A stretch of DNA of 61,353 bases, taken from NCBI GenBank assembly GCA_017409575.1, contig JAFQSM010000086.1:1-61353 (forward strand), written 5' to 3'. This document shows positions 1-7,479 of this stretch, one piece after another; the first letter of the stretch is position 1; each line of letters opens with the position of its first letter. The notes below the pieces were generated by a model. The model searched no databases. It was not told the DNA's origin and was given only the letters and a program-made list of their open reading frames with translations. The position numbers and the translations under genes were made by a program. The DNA is from Clostridia bacterium. GTDB taxonomy: Bacteria > Bacillota > Clostridia > Monoglobales > Monoglobaceae.

Positions 1-558
1 ATGTCAGCAACTTTTTTGTTTGATATGGCAATGATTATATTGTTTCCTATAATGGGCAGAGCTTTGGGACTAAGCGATATGGCTTACGGATTATGGGCAG
101 GTACGGCAGTAAATGATACATCAAGCGTGGTTGCTGCAGGATATGCTTTTTCAGAAGGTGCAGGCGATTTCGCTACTATGGTTAAACTGACAAGAACACT
201 TAGTATAATCCCGACAGTTTTGGTGTTTTCTTTTGTAAGTTTGAGGTTAAAACGAAGAGAAATATCTGATGCTTCATATCAGAAAGTTAATATTTTAAGG
301 CTGTTTCCATGGTTTATTTTGGGATTTTTGGCTTTGGCAGCAGTAAACAGTATGGGAATGATACCGGCAAATGTTTCATCAGTTGCTAAAGATATAAGTA
401 AATTTTTGATGGTTACTGCACTTGCGGCAATAGGATTAAACACAAGCTTTAAGGATATGAAAAAGTCCGGAATAAATCCAATGATTCACGGATTTATAAT
501 ATCAGCACTTGTAGTCATTGTTGCCATTTGTGTTGAGTGGTGTATGGGATTAGTGTAA
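1..558 (+). CDS. YeiH/UPF0324 family putative sulfate exporter, C-terminal part (cut by window edge)
   Basis: Integral membrane transporter of the YeiH (UPF0324, putative sulfate exporter) family, acting in the cytoplasmic membrane. The 185 residues seen are hydrophobic with several membrane segments. They carry the family's AGTAVNDTSSVVAAGYAFS-type stretch near residue 33, which in full-length members lies in the second half of the protein. The reading frame is open at base 1, so the ATG there is most likely internal and the N-terminal half lies outside the window. The substrate is not established for this family. The gene is followed by AT-rich, rearranged DNA with no visible terminator. 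Confidence 0.8.
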   Translation: MSATFLFDMAMIILFPIMGRALGLSDMAYGLWAGTAVNDTSSVVAAGYAFSEGAGDFATMVKLTRTLSIIPTVLVFSFVSLRLKRREISDASYQKVNILRLFPWFILGFLALAAVNSMGMIPANVSSVAKDISKFLMVTALAAIGLNTSFKDMKKSGINPMIHGFIISALVVIVAICVEWCMGLV

Positions 559-610
559 TTTAAGAATGATTTTTTATTCCTAACTTAACACGAACGTGCC
601 TCTAATAACA

Positions 611-638
611 TTGGCATCTAGATTATACAGTCTTTATA
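611..638 (+). repeat. 28-bp direct repeat, left copy
   Basis: These 28 bases are identical to 2154-2181. The right copy is inside the reading frame of the AlbA_2-type regulator remnant, where it encodes LASRLYSLY. The left copy is therefore a stranded coding fragment upstream of the ACT-metallo-beta-lactamase gene. The bases beyond the repeat do not match on either side. Confidence 0.85.
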
Positions 639-676
639 TAAAGATTGTCGAAAACTGTCGAAAGCGAGGAAGATGA

Positions 677-2113
677 ATGAAGAAAACATATATAACATCA
701 ATGCCAAACCATATTGGCGCATTTTTAAAAGCGAGTAAGTGCTTCTCGGCATTAGGAATTAACATCACTCGTGTAAGTTACAATAAGGCTGTAGATTCGC
801 ATACACTGTTTATAGATGCAGAAGGAACAGAAGAACAGCTGAAAAAAGCAGATAGTGAACTTGAAAAGATTGGTTATCTTCAAAATAATAATTCAAAAAC
901 AAGCATTGTTTTATTGGAGTTTTGTCTGAAAGATGTTCCGGGAAGTGTTACGGATGTTTTGACTCTTATTGACAAATTTAATTTTAATATATCATATATA
1001 AGCTCACAAGAGAATGGGACAAATTATCAGTATTTTAAGATGGGATTGTATGTTGATGATTCACAAAAAATATCTGAGTTTTTGAAGGAAGTAGAAAAAA
1101 TATGTAAAGTTCGAATAATAGACTATAACAGCTCTGAGAGGGTTTATGATAACAGTATTTTTTACAATACATATGTTATGGGATTAGCACAAATTATGGG
1201 TTTAACTACCGATATAAGCAAAGAACTTTTAGTACATGTAAATCTTGCTATGCAGACATTGGACGAACAGGGCTTGTCTCCATATCGTACTTTTGACAGT
1301 ATCAGCAAATTTGCAGAATTGCTTGGTGCTTCAAAAGGAAGGAATTTTTCTCCACGCATAACTAAACACAAAATCACCGAAAAGACTGAGATAATATTGA
1401 TAGAACCTCCTTGCGGAAGCAATACAATCATTATAAACAGCGATAAAAAATATTTGTTTATAGACAGCGGTTATGCTTGCTATAAAGAAGAAATGTTAGG
1501 CATATTTAAAGAGATTATACCTGAATTTAATGAAATTAAAAAAACAATACTTATAACGCATGCCGATGTTGATCATTGTGGACTATTGCCTCTGTTTGAC
1601 GAGGTTATTGCCAGTCATAAAACCGCAATGTGCTTAAAAAAGGAATATAATGGAAAAAACGGGTATAGGGAGGAAAATGCCCTGCACAAATCTTATATTA
1701 ATATTTGCAAATTACTTACCTCATATAAAACGGTAAATCCTGATAAGATTACAGCATTGTGGGATGATGTAGAAAATCCTGAAGAACCTCTTACTCAAAT
1801 TGGTTTTTTCGATTTTGGAGAACTCCATTTTGAGGTGTATGAGGGTCAGGGCGGACATCTCCCCGGAGAAATAGTTCTTATTGACTATCGGAATCATATT
1901 GCATTTACGGGGGATATTTATATTAACATTCACGGATTAACTCAGGAGCAGGCAGAGTACAACCAATATGCTCCTATACTTATGACAACTGTTGATACCA
2001 ACCATGAGCTTTGCGCAGAAGAACGAAAGGCAATCATGCAAAGACTTGGTGTAGGGAAATGGCAAATTTATGGGTCACATGGATTTAAAAAGGACTATTC
2101 AGTTAATGTATAA
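677..2113 (+). CDS. tandem ACT domains fused to a metallo-beta-lactamase fold hydrolase
   Basis: A 478-residue cytoplasmic protein. Residues about 1-70 and 73-147 each look like an ACT small-ligand-binding domain, the second containing the typical LKDVPGSVTDVL turn. After a linker, residues about 235-470 form a metallo-beta-lactamase fold. Candidate metal ligands are H295-x-D297-x-D299-H300 (HADVDHCG), H394 in GGHLPGE, D413 in TGDIY and H468 in YGSHG. The first His of the usual HxHxDH is followed by Asp, a known family variation. The substrate cannot be deduced; regulation by an amino acid through the ACT domains is inference. The last 15 codons overlap the next reading frame and run into a rearrangement junction, so the C-terminus may not be original. 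Confidence 0.75.
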   Translation: MKKTYITSMPNHIGAFLKASKCFSALGINITRVSYNKAVDSHTLFIDAEGTEEQLKKADSELEKIGYLQNNNSKTSIVLLEFCLKDVPGSVTDVLTLIDKFNFNISYISSQENGTNYQYFKMGLYVDDSQKISEFLKEVEKICKVRIIDYNSSERVYDNSIFYNTYVMGLAQIMGLTTDISKELLVHVNLAMQTLDEQGLSPYRTFDSISKFAELLGASKGRNFSPRITKHKITEKTEIILIEPPCGSNTIIINSDKKYLFIDSGYACYKEEMLGIFKEIIPEFNEIKKTILITHADVDHCGLLPLFDEVIASHKTAMCLKKEYNGKNGYREENALHKSYINICKLLTSYKTVNPDKITALWDDVENPEEPLTQIGFFDFGELHFEVYEGQGGHLPGEIVLIDYRNHIAFTGDIYINIHGLTQEQAEYNQYAPILMTTVDTNHELCAEERKAIMQRLGVGKWQIYGSHGFKKDYSVNV

Positions 2114-2807
2114 TTTTGCTGCTCAACTTGATACGAGCCTGATGCTAAAAACTTTGGCATCTAGATTATACAGTCTTTATAAGTTTGAAGTTGTTCCGGA
2201 ATATCCCGAATTTGCTTGGCTTGAGGGAATTGTTAATGCTGTGACGCACAGAGAATACGCTATGGTGGGAAACTATATTTCTGTTTTTATGTATGATGAC
2301 AGACTGGAAATATTAAGTCCGGGAAAACTACCTAATCTTGTTACTGTGAAAAACATTACAGAGACTCGATATTCCCGAAACCCCAGAATTGCTCGAGTTC
2401 TTACTGAGTTTGGCTGGGTTAGAGAGTTGAATGAAGGCGTAAAAAGAATCTATTCTGATATGAAAGACTTTTTCTTGAAAGAGCCGGTTTATTCAGAGCC
2501 GGAGCAATCGGTTAAACTTGTTTTAGAAAATAATATAGTGATGAGAAAATTGCGACTGCACGATAGAATGATAAAGGATATAGGTCAAGATGTTTGGGAT
2601 AAATTAGACGAAAGTGAAAAGTCTATTGTTTCGTACCTGTGTTCGTGTAAAGAAGCGACAAGAAATGACTTAGAAGTCCAAACAGGGAAATCAGCATCTA
2701 CAGTAACCAATAAATTAAAAAATTTAATAGAATATGGAATTGTAAAAAGAAATGGAAACACTAATGACCCAACGCAAACATATTCAATAACATTTCTTGT
2801 GCAGTAA
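2070..2807 (+). pseudogene. N-terminally truncated AlbA_2/RecG-like transcriptional regulator
   Basis: The reading frame encodes the second half of the 'ATP-dependent DNA helicase RecG-like' regulator family. A HATPase_c_4-type segment lies around residues 45-115 (EGIVNAVTHREY, then LEILSPGKLPN and RNPRIARVL). A C-terminal winged helix follows (LDESEKSIVSYLCS, then STVTNKLKNLIEYGIV). The N-terminal AlbA_2 DNA-binding/ATPase domain of about 200 residues that normally precedes this is absent. The first 14 or so codons overlap the preceding gene in another frame. No ribosome site precedes the first ATG, so it is probably a broken gene; translation as a short form cannot be excluded. Confidence 0.7.
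2154..2181 (+). repeat. 28-bp direct repeat, right copy
   Basis: Identical to 611-638, lying in frame inside the truncated AlbA_2-type gene. The two copies bracket 1.5 kb that holds the ACT-metallo-beta-lactamase gene. Confidence 0.85.
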
Positions 2808-2850
2808 TTGTGAAGTAAAAATGGAATTTTGTGAACTTAATCAGTGAAAT

Positions 2851-2893
2851 AATACAAGCACCACAATATATTGTGGTGCTTGTATTGTTTTTT
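2851..2893. terminator. intrinsic terminator, 16-bp perfect stem
   Basis: A perfect 16-bp inverted repeat (AATACAAGCACCACAA, loop TATA) is followed by GTTTTTTAT. It ends the rightward transcript of the truncated regulator. An upstream A-rich flank could let it work for the leftward XRE gene as well. Confidence 0.85.
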
Positions 2894-2971
2894 ATCTAAA
2901 AACACTAAAAAACTGAAAAAATTTTTGTGAAGTTAAATTCCCAAAATACGAAGTTAATAAAAATTCGGTAA

Positions 2972-3184
2972 TTAAAAATTTTTAGGATTGTCGGTAAGCC
3001 CCAGGATATAGTCGGTACTTACTTTGTATATTTCGGCAAGTTTTATCAAGTGTTCTAAGGGAATGTTTTGAAAGCCTCTTTCGTAGCGTGAATATACGGT
3101 TTGCTGTATGCCAAGAAGTTCGGCAACCTGTGCCTGTTTTAAGTCGTGGTCTTCTCGCAAATCTTTCAATCTTCTAAAATACAA
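2972..3184 (-). CDS. small XRE-family transcriptional repressor
   Basis: A 70-residue protein that is essentially one HTH_3 (Cro/C1-type) domain; the recognition helix region is QAQVAELLGIQQTVYSRYE. It is likely a homodimeric DNA-binding repressor. The start is TTG at 3184: GGAGG lies 9 bases upstream, and the nearby ATG on this strand is out of frame and stops at once. It is divergent from the 78-residue gene, and the shared 110-bp spacer carries two copies of TTATAAGTACT. This suggests the protein controls itself and its neighbour. Confidence 0.85.
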   Translation of the reverse strand: MYFRRLKDLREDHDLKQAQVAELLGIQQTVYSRYERGFQNIPLEHLIKLAEIYKVSTDYILGLTDNPKNF

Positions 3185-3201
3185 ACCGCATCACCTCCGT
3201 T

Positions 3202-3280
3202 AAGTATTTATAAGTACTTACCTTATGTTGACTTTATCATATTTTTATGATAAACTAAAAATATAGAACTTATAAGTACT
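3202..3280. promoter_or_regulatory. divergent promoter region with duplicated operator-like site
   Basis: The 11-mer TTATAAGTACT occurs at 3208-3218 and 3270-3280. The first lies in a near-palindrome (AAGTATTTATAAGTACTT, 3202-3219). The copies sit just upstream of the ribosome sites of the two divergent genes, as expected for binding sites of the adjacent XRE repressor. Binding itself is inference. Confidence 0.6.
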
Positions 3281-3293
3281 ATTTGGAGGGGTT

Positions 3294-3530
3294 ATGAACA
3301 TAAAAACCGAACTAATTAAAAGTTATATAGCCGAAGTGGTTTGCAGCAATATCTCAGATTTTGAAATTGACGAAAGTAAGGTTGCAGATACAACGGCTGT
3401 AAAAGTGCTTGGTGAAATTCAGCAGGTTTTGAAAGACAACAAGCTTGATGATTTTGAAATGATAGAGGAGATTGTTTTGATATTTGAGAAATACAATCTT
3501 AATGCCGGAAGTTGTCATGAGTTTGGGTAA
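3294..3530 (+). CDS. 78-residue protein of unknown function, divergent partner of the XRE gene
   Basis: An acidic, soluble protein with no signal peptide or membrane segment, predicted mostly helical. It ends in NAGSCHEFG, and this Cys-His tail is its only distinctive motif. A strong ribosome site (GGAGGGG) precedes the ATG by 4-5 bases. It is controlled from the region carrying the duplicated XRE operator-like site. I do not recognise a function; small proteins with a similar CHxF(G) tail next to XRE genes are familiar in Clostridia. No evidence makes the pair a toxin-antitoxin system. Confidence 0.65.
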   Translation: MNIKTELIKSYIAEVVCSNISDFEIDESKVADTTAVKVLGEIQQVLKDNKLDDFEMIEEIVLIFEKYNLNAGSCHEFG

Positions 3531-3540
3531 AATCTGAACG

Positions 3541-3620
3541 ATGAAACCCGGTGGCAGATGCCAAAGCTTTGAACGGCCGGAGAGGGTGGGTGCAAGGACG
3601 GTCTTTTTGAAAAAGATAAT
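3541..3620. other. GC-rich spacer with small inverted repeats, unexplained
   Basis: This stretch is distinctly richer in G and C than its flanks. It contains TGGCAGATGCCA (3551-3562), enclosed by CCGG...CCGG, and ends in a run TCTTTTTGAAAAAGA. It lies between the 78-residue gene and the mgtC promoter. I match it to no riboswitch or RNA family I know. An open frame across it (3541-3732) lacks a ribosome site and overlaps the promoter. Confidence 0.35.
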
Positions 3621-3622
3621 TT

Positions 3623-3651
3623 TTGACAAAACAAAAGACTTATGCTACAAT
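3623..3651 (+). promoter_or_regulatory. sigma-A promoter of mgtC
   Basis: TTGACA (3623-3628), 17-bp spacer, TACAAT (3646-3651). The predicted transcript starts just before two leader hairpins. Confidence 0.7.
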
Positions 3652-3665
3652 AATACAAGCATTAC

Positions 3666-3730
3666 AAGGTGCGGCAAAGGTGACCTTTGCGTGCCTTTTG
3701 TTTTTCATATTCCGCAGGAAGGCGGAATAT
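3666..3730 (+). promoter_or_regulatory. mgtC leader with attenuator-like hairpin and second hairpin
   Basis: Hairpin 1 (3666-3697) has a 14-bp stem with one bulged G and loop TGA, followed by TTGTTTTTC; it looks like an intrinsic terminator inside the leader. Hairpin 2 (3707-3730) is a perfect 9-bp stem, ATATTCCGC with loop AGGAAG. Both lie between the promoter and the mgtC ribosome site. Conditional termination is inference, and no Mg2+ M-box motif is seen. Confidence 0.5.
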
Positions 3731-3769
3731 GAAATATATTGAAACTTAAATCAGGAGAGTGGTTTTGAA

Positions 3770-4486
3770 ATGATGGCGCAGATAGAGACGTTTTTTAATA
3801 ACTATGGAATTTTGTTTAAGGCGGAAATGTTTCTCAGGATTGTTATAGCTGTGCTGTGCGGAATTGCAATCGGCTATGAACGAAAGAATCGCGGTAAAGG
3901 AGCAGGACTTCGTACGCATGCGATTGTTGCTCTTGCGTCGTGTCTGATGACCATAATCTCGCAGTATGGTTTTGAAGATTTTTTTGCATCCGCTCAAAAT
4001 TCAAATATAGAGCTGAACCTTGACCCGACGAGAATTGCCGCACAGATTGTTTCGGGCATAGGCTTTTTGGGCGCAGGAATGATATTTATTCAAAAGAATG
4101 TGGTTACTGGTCTTACAACGGCGGCGGGCATCTGGGCAACCGCAGGAATTGGTATGGCGATTGGTGCAGGAATGTATTTTTTGGGGATTTCGTGCGTTGT
4201 TGTGATGGTTGTTGTGCAGATAATTCTTCACAAAAACATAAAGTTTTTGCATGTTCCTGCGGAGCACGAGCTTAAATTTGTCACAGAAGACAGCGATGAG
4301 TGCCTGGAAAAGCTGACCGCGGCGATTGCCGAATTTGATGTGACCGTTCTTGGGGCAAAGTACAAAAGCAGAGAGGACGGTCTTCTGGAGGTTTTGATTA
4401 CGGCTCAGGAACATAAAGAGCTTGACAAAATAGAGATGATGAAGAGACTGTGCGAAGAAAAATGCATAAAATCGGCGTCGCTTTGA
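3770..4486 (+). CDS. mgtC: MgtC/SapB family membrane protein
   Basis: A 238-residue inner membrane protein. The N-terminal half has about five membrane segments and the family signatures IAIGYERKNRGKGAGLRTHAIV and GIGFLGAGMIF. The C-terminal 75 residues form the soluble ACT-like domain found in longer members. MgtC proteins are linked to growth in low magnesium and to control of ATP synthase or membrane potential in pathogens. In commensal Clostridia the role is not settled. Two ATG codons stand in tandem at 3770 and 3773 behind AGGAGAG. The gene has its own promoter and a two-hairpin leader, so expression is probably regulated. Confidence 0.88.
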   Translation: MMAQIETFFNNYGILFKAEMFLRIVIAVLCGIAIGYERKNRGKGAGLRTHAIVALASCLMTIISQYGFEDFFASAQNSNIELNLDPTRIAAQIVSGIGFLGAGMIFIQKNVVTGLTTAAGIWATAGIGMAIGAGMYFLGISCVVVMVVVQIILHKNIKFLHVPAEHELKFVTEDSDECLEKLTAAIAEFDVTVLGAKYKSREDGLLEVLITAQEHKELDKIEMMKRLCEEKCIKSASL

Positions 4487-4539
4487 TGATTTTTTGCCCC
4501 GATTTGTCAAAAAAGACTGTTAAATTTTTGAAATTGGAC

Positions 4540-4568
4540 TTGTATTAAGAAAAAAACAATGGTATAAT
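4540..4568 (+). promoter_or_regulatory. promoter of asnA
   Basis: TTGTAT (4540-4545), 17-bp spacer, perfect TATAAT (4563-4568), 50 bases before the asnA start. Confidence 0.6.
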
Positions 4569-4619
4569 AGGTGATTGTAATACCTATGATTATATTGAAG
4601 AAAGGCACGATTTTTAATT

Positions 4620-5627
4620 ATGGCTGACATAATAAAGCCCGAGGGCTATCGTACATTACTTAACCTGAGAGACACTCAGGTCGCAATAAAGGCGACAAAG
4701 GATTATTTTGAAACAAACCTTGCACGCGAACTTAAGCTTACACGCGTGTCGGCTCCGCTTTTTGTTGATTCGGAATCGGGTCTTAATGACGACCTTAACG
4801 GCGTTGAAAGGGCGGTTTCGTTTGATGTGCGCGAGACGGGCAGACAGCTTCAGATTGTTCATTCGCTTGCAAAGTGGAAGAGGTGTGCACTTAAGGAATA
4901 CGGATTTTCGCATGACGAGGGACTTTATACCGATATGAATGCCATCCGCCGCGACGAAGATACCGACAACATACATTCGATTTATGTTGACCAGTGGGAT
5001 TGGGAAAGGATTATCGAGAAAGACGAACGTACAGTTTCAACACTTAAGCATACAGTAAAAAAGATTTTTTCGGTGTTTAAAATGACCGAAAAGTTTATAA
5101 ACTCGATGTTCCCTCAGTTGGGGCCAAGACTTCCTGAGGAAATTACCTTTATAACAAGTCAGGCTCTTGAGGATATGTATCCGAATCTTACGCCAAAGCA
5201 GAGAGAACACGCGATTGCAAAAAAACACGGTGCGGTATTTCTTATGCAGATTGGCGGAGTGCTTGAATCGGGTCAGCGTCACGATGGCAGAGCGCCCGAT
5301 TATGATGATTGGGAGCTTAACGGCGATATGATATTTTATGATGACATTTTGGACATTCCTTTTGAAGTGTCAAGTATGGGTGTTCGTGTTTCGGAGGAGT
5401 CGCTTAAAAAGCAGCTTAAGCTTGCGAACTGCGAAGAACGCGCAAACCTTCCGTACCATCGCGATTTGCTTGCCGGAAGACTTCCCTATACAATAGGTGG
5501 CGGAATCGGTCAGTCAAGAATTTGTATGTATCTTCTCCACAAGGCACACATAGGCGAGGTTCAGGCGTCGGTATGGCCGGCAGAAATGATTGAAGAATGT
5601 GACGAATTTGGCATCAAGCTTTTGTAA
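4620..5627 (+). CDS. asnA: aspartate--ammonia ligase
   Basis: Makes asparagine from aspartate, ammonia and ATP (AMP-forming) in the cytoplasm. The 335 residues match the usual length of about 330 for AsnA, a class II aminoacyl-tRNA-synthetase-like enzyme. Diagnostic stretches are the SGLNDDLNGVERAVSF region near residue 52, DWERII near 120, ESGQRHDGRAPDYDDW near 220 and the C-terminal GGGIGQSRICMYLL (motif 3, ATP site) near 290. It is a single-gene unit between its own promoter and a strong terminator. No other asparagine synthetase is seen in the window. Confidence 0.95.
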   Translation: MADIIKPEGYRTLLNLRDTQVAIKATKDYFETNLARELKLTRVSAPLFVDSESGLNDDLNGVERAVSFDVRETGRQLQIVHSLAKWKRCALKEYGFSHDEGLYTDMNAIRRDEDTDNIHSIYVDQWDWERIIEKDERTVSTLKHTVKKIFSVFKMTEKFINSMFPQLGPRLPEEITFITSQALEDMYPNLTPKQREHAIAKKHGAVFLMQIGGVLESGQRHDGRAPDYDDWELNGDMIFYDDILDIPFEVSSMGVRVSEESLKKQLKLANCEERANLPYHRDLLAGRLPYTIGGGIGQSRICMYLLHKAHIGEVQASVWPAEMIEECDEFGIKLL

Positions 5628-5634
5628 TGATTAC

Positions 5635-5679
5635 AAACCGTTTTGGTGGTTAAACCAACCATCAAAACGGTTTTTTTTT
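5635..5679 (+). terminator. intrinsic terminator of asnA
   Basis: AAACCGTTTTG (5635-5645) pairs with CAAAACGGTTT (5663-5673), with further pairing inside (GGTT...AACC). A T-run follows. Confidence 0.85.
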
Positions 5680-5728
5680 GTATATTATAACGAAAATTTT
5701 GAAAAAAAAGAAAAATTTAAAAAGGCGA

Positions 5729-5757
5729 TTGAAAAAAACAAAAAAATGAAGTATAAT
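5729..5757 (+). promoter_or_regulatory. promoter of the SLH-HPrK-PqqD-S26 operon
   Basis: TTGAAA (5729-5734), 17-bp spacer, TATAAT (5752-5757), 40 bases before the first gene. Confidence 0.65.
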
Positions 5758-5797
5758 GAATTTATATATGATTTCAATTTGAAAGGAACAGTTTGAT

Positions 5798-6727
5798 ATG
5801 AAAAAGATTACAGCAATAATTCTAACAGTTATTCTCACTTTGTCCACAGTTGCTTTTGCAGCAGAATTTAAGGACATGCCTGACGACTGGTCCACTGCGG
5901 CACTTAATGCTGCGGTTAAAAACGGACTTCTGACCGGCTCGGACGGATACATCAATGCGTCGGGAAAAATGACCCGTGCTGAGATGGCAACCATTATGGT
6001 GCGTGCTTGCGGAGCGACAAAGACGGCTGATATATCGGCGTTCAGTGATGTTAAAGGGGGCGACTGGTACTATGACTATATGTCAAAGGCTGTTGCTATG
6101 GGTGCGTTTGCCGGCTCGGACGGAAAGCTGAACCCCGAAAACCCCATTACCAGACAAGAAGCGTTTGTTGTTCTTTCGCGTGTGTTTGCTTTGACAGCAG
6201 GACTTGACAAAACGCAGAGCGTTCTTGACACATTCAAGGATGCCGACAAGATTGCTGACTGGGCAAAAGGCGGTGTTAATGCGATTACTGCAAGAGGTTA
6301 TGTTGCAGGGGACAATGGTTACATCAAGCCTCTCAACAACATTACACGCGCAGAGTTTGCAGTTGTTATGGACAGACTTATCAAATATTACATTGATGAT
6401 TTGAGTGACAATATTCCCGAGGACGGAAATATGATGATAAGAATTCCGGCTAATGCACTTTCGGAGCTTGATACAGACAAGATGGTTGTGTTGGGTGACG
6501 GAATGGGCGAATGTGACATTGTTCTTAAAGGCAACAATATGACCGGCAAGCTGGTTGTAAGAGGCGGAAAGACTGTCACATTAGACGGTGGAAGTTACAA
6601 CGAAGTAAGTGTTGTTGCTCACGGCGTTACATTGAATGCATTTTCGAGCAAGTTGAAAAAGGCGTTCAACCAGTATGCTGACAGCAAATTTATTCTGCCT
6701 GCTATCGTTGGACCGGAATCAAATTAA
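5798..6727 (+). CDS. secreted protein with three SLH domains and a beta-rich tail
   Basis: A 309-residue exported cell-surface protein. Residues 1-22 form a signal peptide ending in VAFAA. Three S-layer homology domains follow at about 23-72, 76-130 and 146-197, each with the TRAE/TRQE-type motif (KMTRAEMATIMVRA, PITRQEAFVVLSRV, NITRAEFAVVMDRL). SLH triplets anchor proteins to pyruvylated secondary wall polymers. The last 100 residues repeat short strands (GKLVVRGGKTVTLDGG) that suggest a small beta-helix. Only two bases separate it from the HPr-kinase-like gene, so it heads a four-gene operon, which is unusual company for an SLH protein. Confidence 0.88.
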   Translation: MKKITAIILTVILTLSTVAFAAEFKDMPDDWSTAALNAAVKNGLLTGSDGYINASGKMTRAEMATIMVRACGATKTADISAFSDVKGGDWYYDYMSKAVAMGAFAGSDGKLNPENPITRQEAFVVLSRVFALTAGLDKTQSVLDTFKDADKIADWAKGGVNAITARGYVAGDNGYIKPLNNITRAEFAVVMDRLIKYYIDDLSDNIPEDGNMMIRIPANALSELDTDKMVVLGDGMGECDIVLKGNNMTGKLVVRGGKTVTLDGGSYNEVSVVAHGVTLNAFSSKLKKAFNQYADSKFILPAIVGPESN

Positions 6728-6729
6728 AG

Positions 6730-7479
6730 ATGAATTATACTGATGTTTTTGGCGAGCCGACGCGCGGTAAATATGTGATAGCCGGCATAAATGTCGGGAT
6801 GATTTTGCGCAAAGACTGGACAACTCATCAGCAGGCGAGGGACTACCTTTGTGATTTTGACGGCGAGCCGCAGATTGTTGAAGGCATTGATGACGAGTTT
6901 ATCCGTGAAAAACATAAAGAATATCCGCATCTGTCGCTTGCAGACTGCGAGTATATGTGGACAGGCGCGCATTTTTGCGAAGAGCTTCTGAAATTTGACG
7001 GATTTATGCTTCACGCATCGGCGGTTGTCTATAAGGAAAGGGCGTATTTGTTTTCGGCACCCAGCGGAACAGGAAAGTCGACTCACACAAAGCAGTGGCT
7101 TGATGCTTTTGGCGAAGATGCATATATTCTTAACGACGACAAGCCGGTAATCCGATTGCTGAATGGTAAGGCTGTGGTGTTTGGAACGCCGTGGAGCGGC
7201 AAGACTGACCAGAACCGAAATGCCGGGGTATTGCTTGGCGGAATCTGCTTTTTGGAAAGGGCGGATGAAAACTGGATAAAGCCGGTTGGGGCAAAAGATG
7301 CGGCGTTTGGCATTTTGAATCAGACAATCAGACCCGGGGACAAAAAAAGACTTGTAAAGCTTTTGGAGCTTTTGGACAATGTTATAAAGACGACCGGGGT
7401 ATTCAGAATGGGCTGCACAATATCCACTGATGCGGCGATTATGTCATATGACGCAATGAAGGGAGAGACACGAGCGTGA
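6730..7479 (+). CDS. HPr-kinase/PEPCK-like P-loop protein (ScmC-like)
   Basis: A 249-residue cytoplasmic protein of the HPr kinase/PEP carboxykinase-like fold. It has LHASAVV followed by Walker A APSGTGKST (K116) and the metal/nucleotide motif ILNDDKP near residue 137. GTPWSGK follows near 156. The N-terminal HPr-kinase recognition domain is missing, as is the C-terminal loop of true HprK, so it is not the carbon-catabolite HPr kinase. Relatives occur beside PqqD-like proteins in lasso-peptide and other RiPP clusters, where some phosphorylate a peptide. The substrate here is unknown. Its stop codon overlaps the GTG start of the next gene, indicating coupling. Confidence 0.75.
   Translation: MNYTDVFGEPTRGKYVIAGINVGMILRKDWTTHQQARDYLCDFDGEPQIVEGIDDEFIREKHKEYPHLSLADCEYMWTGAHFCEELLKFDGFMLHASAVVYKERAYLFSAPSGTGKSTHTKQWLDAFGEDAYILNDDKPVIRLLNGKAVVFGTPWSGKTDQNRNAGVLLGGICFLERADENWIKPVGAKDAAFGILNQTIRPGDKKRLVKLLELLDNVIKTTGVFRMGCTISTDAAIMSYDAMKGETRA

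Noticed and set aside
611..2181. Reading the 28-bp repeats as target-site duplications of a transposon
   Set aside because: There are no terminal inverted repeats or transposase, 28 bp is too long for common target duplications, and the repeat itself is coding sequence of the neighbouring regulator. Recombination explains it better.
3541..3732. 63-residue open frame MKPGGRCQSFERP...
   Set aside because: It has no ribosome site and runs through the mgtC promoter and leader hairpins. Its composition follows the GC-rich spacer and does not look like protein coding.
6730..7479. Genuine HPr kinase/phosphorylase (hprK)
   Set aside because: It lacks the N-terminal domain and the HprK C-terminal signature, and the HPr in this window lacks Ser46. 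Only the P-loop kinase core is shared.
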